From positions 56,943,728 through 57,007,727 of the forward strand of contig CM058236.1 in assembly GCA_030180135.1 (NCBI GenBank): DNA of 64,000 bases. Direction: 5' to 3'. Positions within the stretch are counted from its first letter, which is position 1. Each line of letters begins with the position of its first letter. This stretch comes from Orychophragmus violaceus (lineage: Eukaryota > Streptophyta > Magnoliopsida > Brassicales > Brassicaceae). Under the pieces are notes generated by a model that saw only the letters and a program-made list of their open reading frames with translations, ran no database searches and had not been told where the DNA came from. Positions 9,197-21,500 of this stretch are shown here, in pieces. Position numbers and translations under genes: made by a program.

Positions 9197-12100
9197 CTAG
9201 TGGAAGTACTTTTTGAGGTTGATGATGTTCCAAGGTCGTAGTTCAGGTTTCTGGGTTTCCACCGACTTGAGTCGGTAGACCCCGTCTTTCACAACATCAG
9301 TGACCTGGTAAGGACCTTCCCACTTTGCTTCTAACTTTCCAGCGTGTTCTTCCTTTTTATGGTCGAACACTTTCCGTAAGACGAGCTCTCCTAATTGAAA
9401 CCTTCGAGTTTTGATTCTGGAATCGTAGTAGCGAGCTGCGGCTTGTTGGTAGTTCTGGATTTGAGCTAGTGCGAGGTTCCTCCTTTCGTCGGCGAGATCG
9501 AGCTCGTCAGTTATCATCTTGTTGTTAAGTTCCTCTTGTCGTGGGAATTCTTCTTTGTGTATGCTTGACACGAGGATTTCGGCTGGTACTACCGCCTCAA
9601 TTCCGTAGGCCAGCGAGAAGGGAGTCTCGCTGGTGGATTTGCGGGGGGTAGTCCGGTAAGCCCAGAGTACGGCTGGGAGCTCGTCGCTCCAGCTCGTTTT
9701 GCACTCATTGAGTCTTTTCTTGAGGCTGTTCACGATTGCCTTGTTAGCCGCTTCCGCCAGCCCATTACCTTGGGGATAGCGTGGCGTTGAGTAAGTCAGC
9801 TTTATGTTCCACGTTCTGCAGAACTCCTTGAAGGCGTTTGATATGAACTGAGGACCGTTATCGGTGACGATCTCGTGGGGTAGTCTGTGTCGGCAAAAAA
9901 TGTTTCGCCAGACGAACTCCTTAACATGAACATCTTTGACTTTTTGGTACGACTCTGCTTAAATCCAGTTGGTGAAGTAGTCCGTCATTACCAATAGGTG
10001 CGTGGCTTTCTTTCTGCCGGATGCGACTAAGGGTCCCACGATGTCCATTCCCCATCGTATGAATGGGTATGACGATGAGATAGAGGAGAGTTTCTCTGAT
10101 GCCTGGTGGATAATTGGGCATGCTTTTGGCATTTATCGCATTTGCTGGAGAAGGACTCGCATTCGGTGGCCATTGTTGGACAAAAATAGCCTTGCCTTTT
10201 GATTCGTACGGCCAGGGCTCGTCCTCCGGAATGGCTTCCGCAGGACCCGTCATGGGCCATACTCGCTAAGTTCGATAGCCCATTTGACCAGTCGTCCTGA
10301 CTGGCTTGGACTGTGAAGAATGGTTCTCAGTGGCTGAGAGGTCATTACTATGATCGATTGTGATTGAAAGTATGGTCGGAGTTTCCTAGCCGATGTGACC
10401 AGCGCTAAAGCGAGTTTTTCCATGGTGGGGTATCTGGTTTCAGCATCGATTAAGGTCTTACTGATGTAATATACCAACCGTTGTTCGTTTTGTTCTTCGC
10501 GAACCATGACTCCACTTACTGCTGCCGTGGAAACAGCTAGGTAGAGGTAGAGGGGTTCCCCTTCTACTGGTTTCGCCAGTATGGGCGGTTTGCTTAAGTA
10601 AGCTTTGAGCTGGGTGAACGCTTCTTCGCACTTTTCGTCCTAGAGGAACTTCTTGTTCGCTTTGAGCAAGTGATAGAAGGGTAGACATTTATCAGTCGAC
10701 CTCGAGATGAAGCTGTTCAAAGCATCTATTTTGCCAGTCAGGCGCTGGACTTCTCGTGTTGTTCTGGGAGACTTCATCTCTATAAACGTTGCGATCTGTT
10801 TGGGGTTCGCTTCGATCCCTCTTTCGGTCACTAGGTAACCAAGGAATTCTCCTGAGGGGACCCCGAAGGTACACTTTGCTGGGTTGAGTTTCATCCCATA
10901 TTTATTGAGAATGATATAACATTCTTTCAGTTGGGGGATGTGATCCTCATACTTATAAGATTTGACCAGCATATCGTCGATGTAGACTTACGTAGTTTTG
11001 CCCAGGAGTCCTGAAAACATCTTGTTGATGAGGAGTTGGTAGGTTGCTCCTGCATTTTTTAGTCTGAAAGGCATGACTTTGTAGCAGTACGTGCCTCGAT
11101 CAGTTATGAACGAAGTCTTTTCTTGGTCCTTGGGGTTCATCAGCATTTGATTGTATCCCGAGAAAGCGTCCACGAAGGATAGCAGTTGGTGTCCGGCGGT
11201 AGCTTCGACTAGTCGGTCGATGTACGGGAGTGGGAAGCTGTCTTTAGGACATGCTTTGTTGAGATCTGTGAAATCTACACAGACTCTCCACTTCCCGTTC
11301 TTTTTCTTGACCACAATGGGATTCGCAAGCCAGTCGGGGTACTTGACCTCTCTGATCGATCCGATTTTTAATAACCGATCGACCTCGTCGTTAACGGCTT
11401 GAGCTCGTTCCGGGCCTAGTTTTCAACGCTTTTGTATTACCGGTTTGTAGGTTGGGTCGACGTTTAGCTCGTGGCTGGTTACGTCGATGTTGATCCCTTT
11501 CATGTCTGTTGAAGACCAGGCAAAGGAGTCGACGTTTTGGTTAAGGAAGGAGACCAATTCGTTTTTGACTGGCTCTGATAGGTCGATTCCGATGCTAACA
11601 AGTCTTTCGGGATGAGCATCGTCTATGCAAACTTGGGTCGTGAGGTCCTTTGGGGGTCCTATCTGACTTGGGTCGTTCGACCTTTTGGTCTGCATGGTGG
11701 CGAGCTCCTCCTCTTTCTGTAATTGCTACGCGGGGGATTTCTCAATCTGCTTGTATCCGTTCATGTAGCAATGACGGGAAATCTTTTGACTTCCGTAAAC
11801 GGTTTTTACTCCTTTGGGAGTTGGGAATTTTACGCATTGATGGTAGGCCGATGGTACCGCTTTCATGTCGTATATCCATGGTCGACCTAGAATTGCGTTA
11901 TAGGGAGCTGGCCGATATACTATGACGAACTCTATCATTCTTCGAACTCCTCCAGCTATTACTGGGGCGAAGACAGAACCCATTGAGTACGTTGTCTCGC
12001 CAGCGAACCCTACCAGTGGTGTCTTTTCCTCGACGATTTCGGAGTCATTGAACTCCATATTTTTGAACGCATCGTAAAAGAGGACATCCACCCAACTTCC

Positions 12101-12358
12101 TGTGTCGATCATTATCCTTGAGAGTTCGACATCTCTTACTACTAGACAAACGAGGAGAGCGTCGTCGTGTGTTTTGTCGAGATTACTTGTCTCACTCTCA
12201 TGGAAAGTGATTTCGTGGTCTGGACCTAACATTGGGGTTTTCCCCCCTTTGTCGGTTTTGACTCTTCTTTGGAGAGCCTTGATTGAATTGACCGAGTCTC
12301 GGCATAGCTTGGAGCCACCAAAGATGAAGTTGACTCGTTTAGGGGGTATGGCCCGTAC

Positions 12359-12398
<40 letters not shown>

Positions 12399-12457
12399 CA
12401 GAGGCGAGGGAGACTGATCCGTGAAGATAACGCCGAACCTCCCGGGGTGCTGTTCAA
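9197..12457 (-). pseudogene. Tat pol: protease, reverse transcriptase, RNase H, integrase (decayed)
   Basis: The reading frame runs leftward from 12457. A protease follows with active-site DTG at 12106-12098 (sequence DTGSWVDVLF). RT is recognisable from KKKNGKWRVCVDF and SFVDAFSGYNQ, with the catalytic YIDD at about 10984-10973. RNase H is partial. Integrase has part of its zinc finger (CDKCQ), a catalytic triad with D at 10045, D at 9862 and E at 9754 (the last two 36 codons apart, a D35E spacing), and an intact C-terminal part from 9733 with GPYQVTDVVKDGVYRL. In-frame stops occur at 11726 (TAG), 11423 (TGA), 10988 (TAA, just before YIDD), 10640 (TAG) and 10250. The segment joining RNase H to integrase is missing. 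The protein would copy and insert the element; this copy cannot. Confidence 0.88.
12360..12397. repeat. 38-base C homopolymer in Tat gag-protease junction
   Basis: An uninterrupted run of C on the plus strand (G on the coding strand) encodes polyglycine in the surviving frame just before the protease. Homopolymers this long are rare in coding DNA and unstable in replication and sequencing, so the exact length should be distrusted. Confidence 0.9.
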
Positions 12458-14470
12458 GCTGAGCTCGCCGAGAATAAACCCGACTCGCTTTCGCGACCCC
12501 TGAGGGAGTGTTTCGCGAGATTCAGGCTCCTTTGACCATTCTCGTTATTCTGAGAAGGCTTTTTGGTATTCGACTCTTTGGTCTGTTTACTTTCCTTTTT
12601 GTCGGATGGAGTTTCCTCCTCGACCTCTGACTCTTGTTTGCTTTCGGACTCTCGATTTTGAGCCTCGGCTTTAGCTCGAGTATAGCAATCTTCAGTCGAG
12701 TGTCCTCTTTTGTTGTGAAAATCACAGAATTTTTCCTTGTCGAACTCGAATTTCTTCGAGCACTTCGGGCTCTCGACCACATTGACGTTTCCTGATTTAC
12801 GGGAATCCTTTTTTGAGTTCGAGTTTTGTGAGCCCGACGGGTTCTTTTCTTTTCGATGCTTTTCTCTGAGGGCCGTGGTTTCGTCCTCGAGGCGAGCGAA
12901 GGCCGATGCGCGATGAAGGGTGTCATCGAGTGTTTGAGGTTCGCAGACTGTTATTTCCTCGCGGAATCTGGTTGAATTCCACAGTCCGCGTCTCAGTGCT
13001 TCTATAGCTACTTCGTCCCGTGGGTTTGCGATTTTGGATTTTATTTCCTTAAATCGGTCGATGTACGATAGGGCTGCCTCGGTAGTTTTTTTCCTCGATA
13101 AAGAAGGAATATTGTTTGAGGAAAGCCGTCATGAACTGGGTGAAGTTGTCAATTGACCTTTCTTCCAGTCCAGCAAACCATTCTAGGGCGGAGCCCGATA
13201 GGTTTTCGGCGAAGAGCCTGCAGAAAGCCGGCTCTCTCTCCTCGTCGGTAAGGTATACTCTTGCCATTGCTAGTCGGAATGCCCTGATATGGGCTTTCGG
13301 GTCCGATTTCCCAGAGAATTCCGGAAATTTAGTTTTCTTGATTTCTCGGATCCTCGCGAAGGCGATCCGGTCTGTGAACGGCGTTTGTCGCGTTTCTTCG
13401 ATCACTTGATCGATGTTGGGCGCCGTTCTCGTTGCCATGTGAACTTTCGAGCTTAGACTGTTGAACTGGGCCTTAGCCTGCTCGATGTATTGTCTAAGCA
13501 TACCGTGTTCGTCGCCTATTGCGGTCGTAAATTGTGCTTGTGCCTGATTGGTCATTTGTTCCGGAAAAACGGGGTCGAGGGGATCGATTGCTGGAACCGA
13601 CCTCGTCTGGTCGACCTGCGGCGTTCGGAACTGTACCGTATTTGACCCTTTAAGGGGTCCCGAGCTCGAGGCGAAAGCATAGCCTCCTAGTTGCCTCGGC
13701 CGGATGTTGGAGTTATTGGGGAAAGGTGGTGGTCCGGGTAATGGTCGGTTTCCTGATCCGGTTGGATCTGTGACCATTGAACTCGAACTGAATGGAGTCG
13801 GTATCGCGATAGGGGTCATTATATGGCAAAGGCCGCTACTTAACGTATTAGCGAAATTTCCCAACGCTCCCGGGGGAGTTACTACCTGGGAGAAGTCCAA
13901 CCGCGTACGCGGTGGAGGACTTATGGGGGTTCGTGGATCACGTGTTGATCTATTCCTCTGGTTTTGGCTGGCTAGCTCTTCAAGACGGGCGTTAATGCTC
14001 CGTTCCTGTTCGTCGAGCTGCGCAACCAGAGAACGGTTTGCGATCTCTTGGGCCGGTGCGCTTGCTTCGTTGTTTCTCGTTCGGTCTACCAATAGGCTTA
14101 ACATTGAACGGATTTCAGCGAGGTCGTTTGGGCCTTGTCTCTGTGGAACAGAAGGCAGTGGTGAATTAGGTCTAGTTATTCCAGATCCACCTCCAGGGGT
14201 GGGAATTGAATCATTTCTCATCCACACCCAGTTTCTGCTCGGATCGTTAGTTCCTGACAAAACATTTGTCGGAGTCTGGCTCGTCGCGATCATTTGAGCG
14301 ATTGAGCTGGCTGGTGCCGAAGTCGTGGAGACTGAGGCAGAGCTCGTCAACACGCCATCGGTCTGACCCATGATTCTTACCCCGGTGGTGTTCTGAGGAA
14401 CGTTGTCGACCTTTTGAGGGTGGTCGACCGGTGGTGTGGCACTGGGAGAGCCAGATTGGTCGGCATTCAT
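12454..14470 (-). pseudogene. Tat gag (frameshifted)
   Basis: ATG at 14470 starts a 473-codon frame. It has a proline- and serine-rich N-terminus, then the retrotransposon Gag core (KFPEFSGKSDPKAHIRAF, ALEWFAGL) in the last 100 residues. At the run of seven T at 13086-13092 the frame is lost. The rest of the protein continues in another frame to 12454 and includes the zinc knuckle CDFHNKRGHSTEDC (C-x2-H-x4-H-x4-C), a Tat-like variant of the usual CCHC, then a charged lysine-rich tail. Gag would form the virus-like particle in the cytoplasm and bind element RNA. A single-base slip in the homopolymer is enough to explain the break. Confidence 0.87.
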
Positions 14471-14523
14471 CTCGATTTATCGGATCTAAGATCTGATTCT
14501 TAAGACAGGAAAAACTATAGATA

Positions 14524-14542
14524 GTCCCCACAGACGGCGCCA
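14524..14542 (-). other. Primer binding site of the Tat element
   Basis: Minus strand reads TGGCGCCGTCTGTGGGGAC just inside the 5' LTR. Only the first eight bases match the tRNA-Asp site used by the Athila elements here. I cannot name the matching tRNA with confidence. Confidence 0.75.
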
Positions 14543-14544
14543 AA

Positions 14545-15079
14545 TGTGAGATCTGAGATTCACACCAAGAATTTGTAATCGTGGATTTAGACTTTTACTT
14601 ATAGAAATGGTATAGTTTCCTATGAATCAAAGACTTTATTGAGATTGATCGTCGAGATAGAATAAACACAATCGAAAAGAGAGTACAAAATATGATAATC
14701 GAGCTATCTAGTCGAAGTGTTCTTAGCTAGGGTTGGAATATCTTGAATGAATCGTCACTTCTTCTCTAAACAGTCTCGACTTTGATCTTCTTGTTCCGAT
14801 ATTTCGGCCTCGCCGTCATAACGATCTCCGAGATTTACGTGGATCAGTTTAACTGACGAATACCGGGTTCCTCTATCTCCACGTCATCTTTTGCCGAGCT
14901 CGAGCTCGATCGCCTCTCGCTTCGTCCTTGCTTGGGCCTTGTCAAGGTATCGTTCGTTTGGGCCCAGCAAAGGAATTGGATCGTCTCTTTGTCTTGATTC
15001 TGGAACGGGCTCATGAATACGGGCCTTTGTTTTATTTGTTAATGGGCCAGATTTCCTAGAGGGAAATCCAGTACCAACA
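14545..15079 (-). repeat. 5' LTR of the Tat element
   Basis: A 535-bp LTR, TGTGAG to CCAACA on the plus strand. Its last 394 bases repeat at 1-394. To the right it abuts Athila-like LTR sequence, so the Tat element was inserted into an older LTR. Confidence 0.92.
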
Positions 15080-15780
15080 TTATTGATTCTATTCATCATG
15101 TCAATTGTTATGATTGCCATGTTTGAGTAGTTCTCTAGTTAGGTTGAGGGATTCTCATTAGGGATTTCATGGAATGTTAGGTTCATTAACTAATTGGAAT
15201 TTATAACTTCTAGTCTTAGTCTAAGTTAATATTAATGCTAAATCTGAATTGACCACTTATATTATTGATATTAGGTGATTAGCGCAACGAAATTTGGTTA
15301 ATTAGCTAGATAATAACCTAGGTGAGCAATTTGTCTATTCGCATAGAAATTTGGTTTAGGGAAATTGTGACCGAACGAACCTGAGATTAATGCATGTTTA
15401 TAACTCTAGAACTCGCAAAGAGATTTGATTTTCTAGGTTATTAGACATAGTTAATATTCGAAACAAAAGTTTGTTTGTTATAAGTTAGTGATTATAGTTC
15501 TAGAACATCGATAATTTGGATTATCGATTAATCGATTAGATTATATTCCTGATTTCACAGAACTTCCCTGAACCAATGCTTTTCCGGCTTGATTACAAAC
15601 TGTTCTAGTTACATTCTTGCATTGCTTTATTTTCTTTATCATCGATCCTTCTTAGCTTAACTCGACACTATAAAGTCTATCGTGAGAGTCTTGAGTCTTT
15701 GTGGATTCGACCCCTGTATACTACAATTTCATTTTGTGCACTTGCAGTGTAGCTCTAGGATATTAACTTTGAGCATATCA
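15080..15780 (+). repeat. 3' part of an older Athila-like LTR
   Basis: The order of phrases (TTTGAGTAG, TTAGGTTGAGGGATTCTCA, TTCATGGAAT, TTTGTGCACTTGCAGTGTAGC) parallels the LTRs at 29597-30756 and 17149-18326, and it ends in GAGCATATCA exactly like 30756. The 5' part must lie left of the window beyond the Tat element. Whether it was a solo LTR or one end of a full element cannot be decided. Confidence 0.75.
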
Positions 15781-17148
15781 GTGATCCATCCGAGCTGTTT
15801 GATTGTTCAAACTTTTTGCCAAGAAGTTTTGTATATTTTATATGAAATGCGATTTATACGAAATGTATGGTTATACGAAACGCCAACCATACAAAGTGTA
15901 TAGTTATACAAAACGCAGTTACAACCGAACATAACACTTGTACCATTTCACTACCTTGAGACGAGGAGCAATCTTGAGATGATTGGTGATTTGAAGAAAC
16001 ATAATCCTCCTGCGTTCGAGGCTGAGAAGGAAAAACTAGAGCTGACGAAGGCTCGCCTCGAGGCGAGCGATGTTCTTGAGTTTGAAAATATGATGTCCGA
16101 AGCCGAAGGTACTTTGAACTTTCTCCTTTTTCGGGCAACTATGATTGCTTGTCACAATGGGATTCATCACTTTAGGAAGAAGCCGCGACAGCTGGTGTAA
16201 CCAATTTCTATTGTTCCAATGTCTATGTGTCGGGGTTGTCGACTTTATTTATCTTCGTGTTGTAGATCTCTATTTCTTATATTGTTAAACTCTTTGATTT
16301 GGTATAGTTTGTCGCTCTAGTTTACGACCTGGACGCTTGTTTTGTATGAATGAAATGTTTTGTTTTAAGTTTTAAGACTCATTCTCCAAATCTTGAACGT
16401 TCGGACTTGCTTGTATGTACCTCCAATAATTAAGGTAGTCTTCCGTTGTTCTTGTATGTACTCCACATTTATAGGCTTATGTTCCATTGCCAAGCTCATT
16501 GGTGAAGATAATTGAGTTCCTGCTCAAACTAGAACCATCAGGAAGCTCCTTAGCTGAGCTCGAGACATTTCCAAATCTTCCAATAAACAACTCACAGTTT
16601 CCTAAATTGCTGACCTCAACACATTTTCCAGCCTCCTCATCTAGCTTACTCACTCTACCCACAAACTAACTAAAATCTAATACACCAATATCAGGAATGA
16701 TTTACTCAATCATGAAAAATTCATCATCGCCAGATGCAACCAAATAAGCAAGCGGAGACACTGCAAGGACGTCATGAGAGTCACTTGCAGCGAAAAAGGA
16801 TGATAGCATTGCACCAAGACGGATATAGGGACGGAAACGGGTATAGGAAACGACAAAACTCAAAAAGATTAAAAGCAGGGACGACATGTGTACGAGATAT
16901 ATTATACTATAAAGTATCTATATCTATCCCATAAAATATCAATAAAAAATCAAAGTCATTCTAAATCCCAACATAAAAATGATTTAATTATAACAAACCC
17001 AAAGTCAACAATAGAGCAAGGATGTAAGCAATCGAACACAATGTGTGTTTCATAACATTGTACGGTATACTTTCGCATGAGCAATATAGAACACAGACAC
17101 ATAGATGATGAGAGAAGAAATCCTTACCTAGTTATTGCACTCCAACTA
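15781..17148. other. Relic DNA between two Athila sequences
   Basis: No intact gene. Near 15840-15920 the ATACGAAATG-type phrases recall the LTR at 61333-62410. A short plus-strand open frame at 15979-16200 encodes a lysine- and glutamate-rich helical stretch like the coiled coil of the antisense Tat gene, so this may be a Tat relic. A DUF295-like fragment lies on the minus strand at 16477-16662. The rest is AT-rich and unassigned. Confidence 0.5.
16477..16662 (-). pseudogene. DUF295-like protein fragment
   Basis: The minus-strand frame contains KLDEEAGKCVEVSNLG, FIGRFGNVSSSAKELP and NSIIFTNE. This order recalls the C-terminal part of plant DUF295 (F-box-associated) proteins, a family greatly expanded in Brassicaceae. 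There is no ATG, an in-frame stop lies just upstream, and the frame ends after about 60 codons, so it is a fragment. The assignment is from motif memory only. Confidence 0.45.
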
Positions 17149-18326
17149 TACTAGTTTTAGACCATGATATAAGTGTGTTTTAGTGTCTTTTTGTGTTCTT
17201 TTAGAGTCTTTTACAGGTATAATCAGGTTTGGAGCATATTTGGTGATTATGGAACTTTTTGGAGATTTTTGGAGTGTTTGGCCGAGAGATAGAGTTCACT
17301 GTCCGAAACAGAGAAATGCGTCGATCGTTGCACTCTAGCATCGATCGTTGCACCAGCGAGATGGGCCGAAACTCGGCGGTTTATGAAGAGTCAAGATATT
17401 GCACTCTGATCCAGAAGTTCCTGATATTTACAAAGAAGCCCCTGGCCGAGATTAGACCTATATAATTAAGTTTTTGGTGTTTTATTTACTTACGCTTTCA
17501 TAATTAAGAGCAGAGGATTTTTAGAGCTTTTGGGGCTGATCTGAACCTTTACTTCATTTGTATTTGGAGAAGATTTCGAACCCCTTTTATTCTTTATCTT
17601 CTATGGAATTTATTCATCATATGATTATGTTTTCATTATCTATGTCTGAGTAGATTTCTTGTTAGGTTTAGGGTTTTTCACATAGGATTTCATGACTTGC
17701 TAGACTTGTTTAATTCAGTTAAGGATTCATAACTATATCTGTTCTTCAATCTAATTGTGCTTAAAGCTAGCTCTAACCTGATCAATTAGAATCTAGATCT
17801 TAGGTTGCTAAATACGTCACAGAAGTGGGGTTTAGGAATCTGAACTAATTAGGTTGAGCAATTAAACTTCTCGCAAACGAAAGTTTGGTTTAGGATAATT
17901 GTGAACATATCAAACTTGGGATTAATGCTAGTTTAATCTGTTAGTTCTCGCAAACGAAAGTTTGGTTTGCTGCACTTAGACTTAGAGAATTATCGCAAAG
18001 GAATTTGGTTAATTCTATATCTGTGTTTTGAGTTCTAGAACTGTGCTTAATTAGATCCTTGCTGAATGAACTGTCTGCTTGTCTGATTTCCTGAGAACGC
18101 CCTAGACTTAGCGCTCTTAATAACTTGCTTTCACAACCAATAATCTCTGCTTTCTGTTTACTTTCTCGCACTGCTTTTCATTCAATCACATTGCTTTCTT
18201 CCTAGTTTAATTTCCTGTTCTTGAGCTATTGAATACCGGAGTCCCTGTGGATTCGATACCTATATACTACGACTACTGAACTGTGCACTTGCAGTTAGAT
18301 ATAGGATTAAAACCTGACACCTATCA
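17149..18326 (+). repeat. 5' LTR of Athila (first 17 bp lost)
   Basis: Base 17149 aligns with 25761 of the right LTR, so bases equivalent to 25744-25760 are missing. Ends CACCTATCA like the right LTR. A TATATAA at 17459-17465 is the likely core promoter. Two CGATCGTTGCAC motifs lie at 17318-17352. Confidence 0.92.
17459..17465 (+). promoter_or_regulatory. Likely TATA box in Athila 5' LTR
   Basis: TATATAA, repeated at 26071-26077 in the other LTR, with a related TATATTA in the corresponding place of the non-autonomous element's LTRs. Position about 300 bp into the LTR suits the U3-R boundary. No transcript data. Confidence 0.5.
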
Positions 18327-18332
18327 AGTTTT

Positions 18333-18350
18333 TGGCGCCGTTGCCGGGGA
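18333..18350 (+). other. Primer binding site, tRNA-Asp
   Basis: TGGCGCCGTTGCCGGGGA, a full 18-base complement of the 3' end of plant tRNA-Asp, six bases after the LTR. Confidence 0.95.
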
Positions 18351-18590
18351 CTCTTTGAGTCTTCGATAGATTAGAACCAAGGGTTTTACTAGGATTTTTC
18401 GTTTTCTTTTCGTTTTTACCTTTGTTTTTTTTAGTTGCTGATTTTTGTCTGTTTTCTCTCTGTCGCAGGTACCAATATCGCACTGCGTCGATCGTTGCAC
18501 TCTAGCATCGATCGTCACTAGTCGATTCAGAGATTGAAGCGATCATTGCACTGATAGCATCGATCGTTGCCGGACGATTACAGACAGTTT
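18351..18590 (+). other. Athila leader with motif cluster
   Basis: Untranslated leader before the first gag ATG at 18591. At 18480-18570 it contains four CGATCGTTGC-type or ATCGATCGTC-type motifs. Confidence 0.65.
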
Positions 18591-21500
18591 ATGCAGACGC
18601 AGAAAACTAGAAGTAATCCGAACTTGGACTTAGTTAATCTCGATCTTGAAGAACTTGGACGTTTAGAGAGAGCTAACAGAAGAGAAAGAAGAGAAAGGAT
18701 GGTGCGAGAGCGTTTGATTCGGGTACGTGATGCTGAAGGTACCCTGAGGGACCGAGATAACAACCCATACAATGCTGCCTGACAAAGGGTTGATGCTGAA
18801 GGGAATGTCATCCCTGATCCTCCTGAGCAACAGCAACAGGAGCAGAACCAGGGTCAAGGACAGGCCCAAGGTAGAGAGATGGTTGTACGTGAGAGGACTT
18901 TAGCTGACTACAACAGACCGGATGAGTTTCACGCAAACCGGTCAGCTTTAGTGCTTCCTGCTTTTGAGAGGAACGATTTTGAGATCAAAACCATCTACTA
19001 CTCGCTGATGAGACAGAATGCATTTCACGGTTACCCAACGGAGCAGCCTATGGATCACATTGATTCGTTTGAGGACGTAGTCACTGGCATGAAGTATGAT
19101 GGAGTCTGCCCGGACTATCTGTTCCTTAAGCTCTTTCCGCACAGTCTTACTGGAGACGCTAGTGCATGGCTAAAGCAGCTGGCACCTGCTCAGTATACTA
19201 CTTGGGCAGCTTTAAAGAGTGAGTTCCTGCGTCACTTCTATGATGATGCGCGCTCAGACCAGTCCAGACAAGACATACTCACCTTTTCCCAAGGAGCTGT
19301 GGAGCCTTTAAAGACTGCCTGGATGAGATTTAAGCAGTATCAGCGTGACTGCCCACACCATGGATTCACTGAGGTTCAGTTGATTGGTATCTTCTTCAGA
19401 GGCATAGATCTTCCATATCAGTCTGCACTGGATAATTCCAGTAATGCTAACTTCAACACCAGGACCCCTACACAAGCTAAGCAGTTGATTGAGAATCTAA
19501 TAGGCAGCAACAGCTGCAAGACTATGGATGAGAGGAGGAAGAAATCTGGTGGAAGTGTAGAGAATTCTGATATAGCTAATATTAGATCTAGGCTGGACAC
19601 AGTTTGCAATCTTCTAGCAGGTAAGAAAGCTGTCCACTTTGCCCAAGATGTAGAGGTAATTCAAACTGAGGAGGACACTCAGGAGGAAGATGTGAATTAC
19701 ATAGGAGGTTCTGGATTCCAAGGTAATAGATTTGGAAATCAACAGGGAAACAGATTCCTCAATGGAAGACAGAAAAGTGGTTTTCAAAAGACCTTTAGAC
19801 AAAGTACTCAGAGAACCAATGAATCTGAAAGTAGAGTGGAGACGATGCTGAAACAGATGATGGAAAGTCAGACTAAGAATGCAGCAGATGTCAACGAGAA
19901 GATGCAAACAATCTACAGGGAGCTGAACGGGAAGTTTGAATATCTGAACACACACATGAAGGAGCTTGATGCTAGAGTTGCAAAAACTGCTGGATATGCT
20001 AAAAGGGAAGATGGATATCTCCCAGGACGGACTGATGCTAATCCCAAGTACCAATGCAATGCAGTGACGTTGAGAAGTGGTAAGGAGCTATCATCTGGCC
20101 AGAAAAAGCAGTTAAGTGTTGAAGAACTCGAGGAAATTGAAGAGCTGGAAGATGAGAACCGCGATATCCGCAATGCGTCGATCCATGCATCTAAGAAACG
20201 ATCGATGCAGAGTGAAATCAGGGAACCGGAAGTCGTAACACAATCGCATAGCATCGATCGATGCGACGGGAGCAACGATCGACACAAGGTGACTGCAGAG
20301 AGTTCGAAGCCAGAGAAACCGAAACAGTCGACCGAAAGGGTATACAAACCTAAGGTACCTTATCCCAAGAATCCCAGAAAGGCTAAGAATGATAGGCAGT
20401 ATGCAAAGTGGAAGGAGTTCATAAAAAAGGTGAAAGTTGAAGTACCTTTGTTGGACTCCATGGAAACTTCTCCTATGATGAAAAGATGTCTTAAGGATAT
20501 GATTTCTGGAAAATGGTCTGATGAGGAGAGTATAATGATGCTCAATGAGGTATGCAGTGCAGTGGTTCAGGGCAGAATTCCCGAGAAGTTAAAGGATCCA
20601 GGAAGCTTTGTGTTAGATTGTGCTATCTACAAAGAGAGATTCGAAAGGTCTCTATGTGATCTTGGTTCCAGTGTAAATCTTATGCCACTCTCAGTTGCTA
20701 AAAGGCTCGGAATGACAGACTTTATACCCACCAGGATATCACTGGTTCTGGCAGATAGATCAATCAGGATTCCCGAAGGAGTAATAGAGGATGTGCCTAT
20801 AATGGTTGGCAAATGTGTGATCCATACTGATTTTGTGGTGCTACAATATGGACAGGAGCCAAAAGATCCATTGATTCTAGGCAGGTCTTTCTTAGCTACA
20901 GCTGGTGCAATGATTGACTGTCAGGGAGGTAAAATAGTTCTGAATGTGGGTGATCTGAAGATGAGTTTTGATATGAATAAGCTGGTAAAGAGACCAACCA
21001 TCGACGGGCAGACCTTCTATGTGGACACATTGGGTGATTTTGCAACCGAGTATTTTTACCAATCACATGTTGAGGACCCACTAGAAAGGGCTTTACTGAG
21101 CTCTATATTGGAGTTGGAGTACCTGCAGGACAAGCCAGCAATGTGCTATACGAGGATGATGGATTCTATTGAGGTTGCAATGCAGGTAGAAGTGTCTGAC
21201 GCGACTTTGCAACGATCGACACTACCTAAGCATCGATCGTTGCAAGTCGACAGAGACTGGGCAGAGGAAAAAGCTCCGAAAATAGAGCTGAAACAACTTC
21301 CATCCGGGCTAAGGTACGCATTTCTTGGACCCAATTCAACTTATCCAGTGATTGTTAATGCTAGCTTGAACAACGCAGAGCTCACTTTACTGCTAAGCAA
21401 GCTGCGCAAGCATCGCAAAGCTCTTGGCTATTCTCTTGCTGATATTTCAGGTATCTCACCGGAGCTGTGCATGCATCGGATACATCTTGAGGATGAATCC

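Larger units (their letters stand above)
1..15079 (-). mobile_element. Tat-type Ty3/gypsy LTR retrotransposon, left end cut by window
   Basis: The sequence at 1-394 recurs near the end of 14545-15079 with roughly 3% difference by eye, so these are the two LTRs. The order on the minus strand is 5' LTR, primer site, gag, protease, RT, RNase H, integrase, long 3' region, polypurine tract, 3' LTR. The gag has a Tat-like zinc knuckle. The long region after integrase with an opposite-strand gene and tandem repeats is typical of the Tat lineage. The element is inactive: gag has a frameshift and pol has several in-frame stops. A later Athila insertion occupies 2743-7887. The 3' LTR lies partly outside the window, so its TSD cannot be tested. 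Confidence 0.9.

Noticed and set aside
13704..14297. 197-codon plus-strand frame opposite Tat gag
   Set aside because: It is a shadow of gag, whose domain and zinc knuckle are clear on the minus strand.
18327..18350. tRNA-like sequence after the Athila LTR
   Set aside because: It is only the 18-base primer site complementary to tRNA-Asp, not a tRNA gene.
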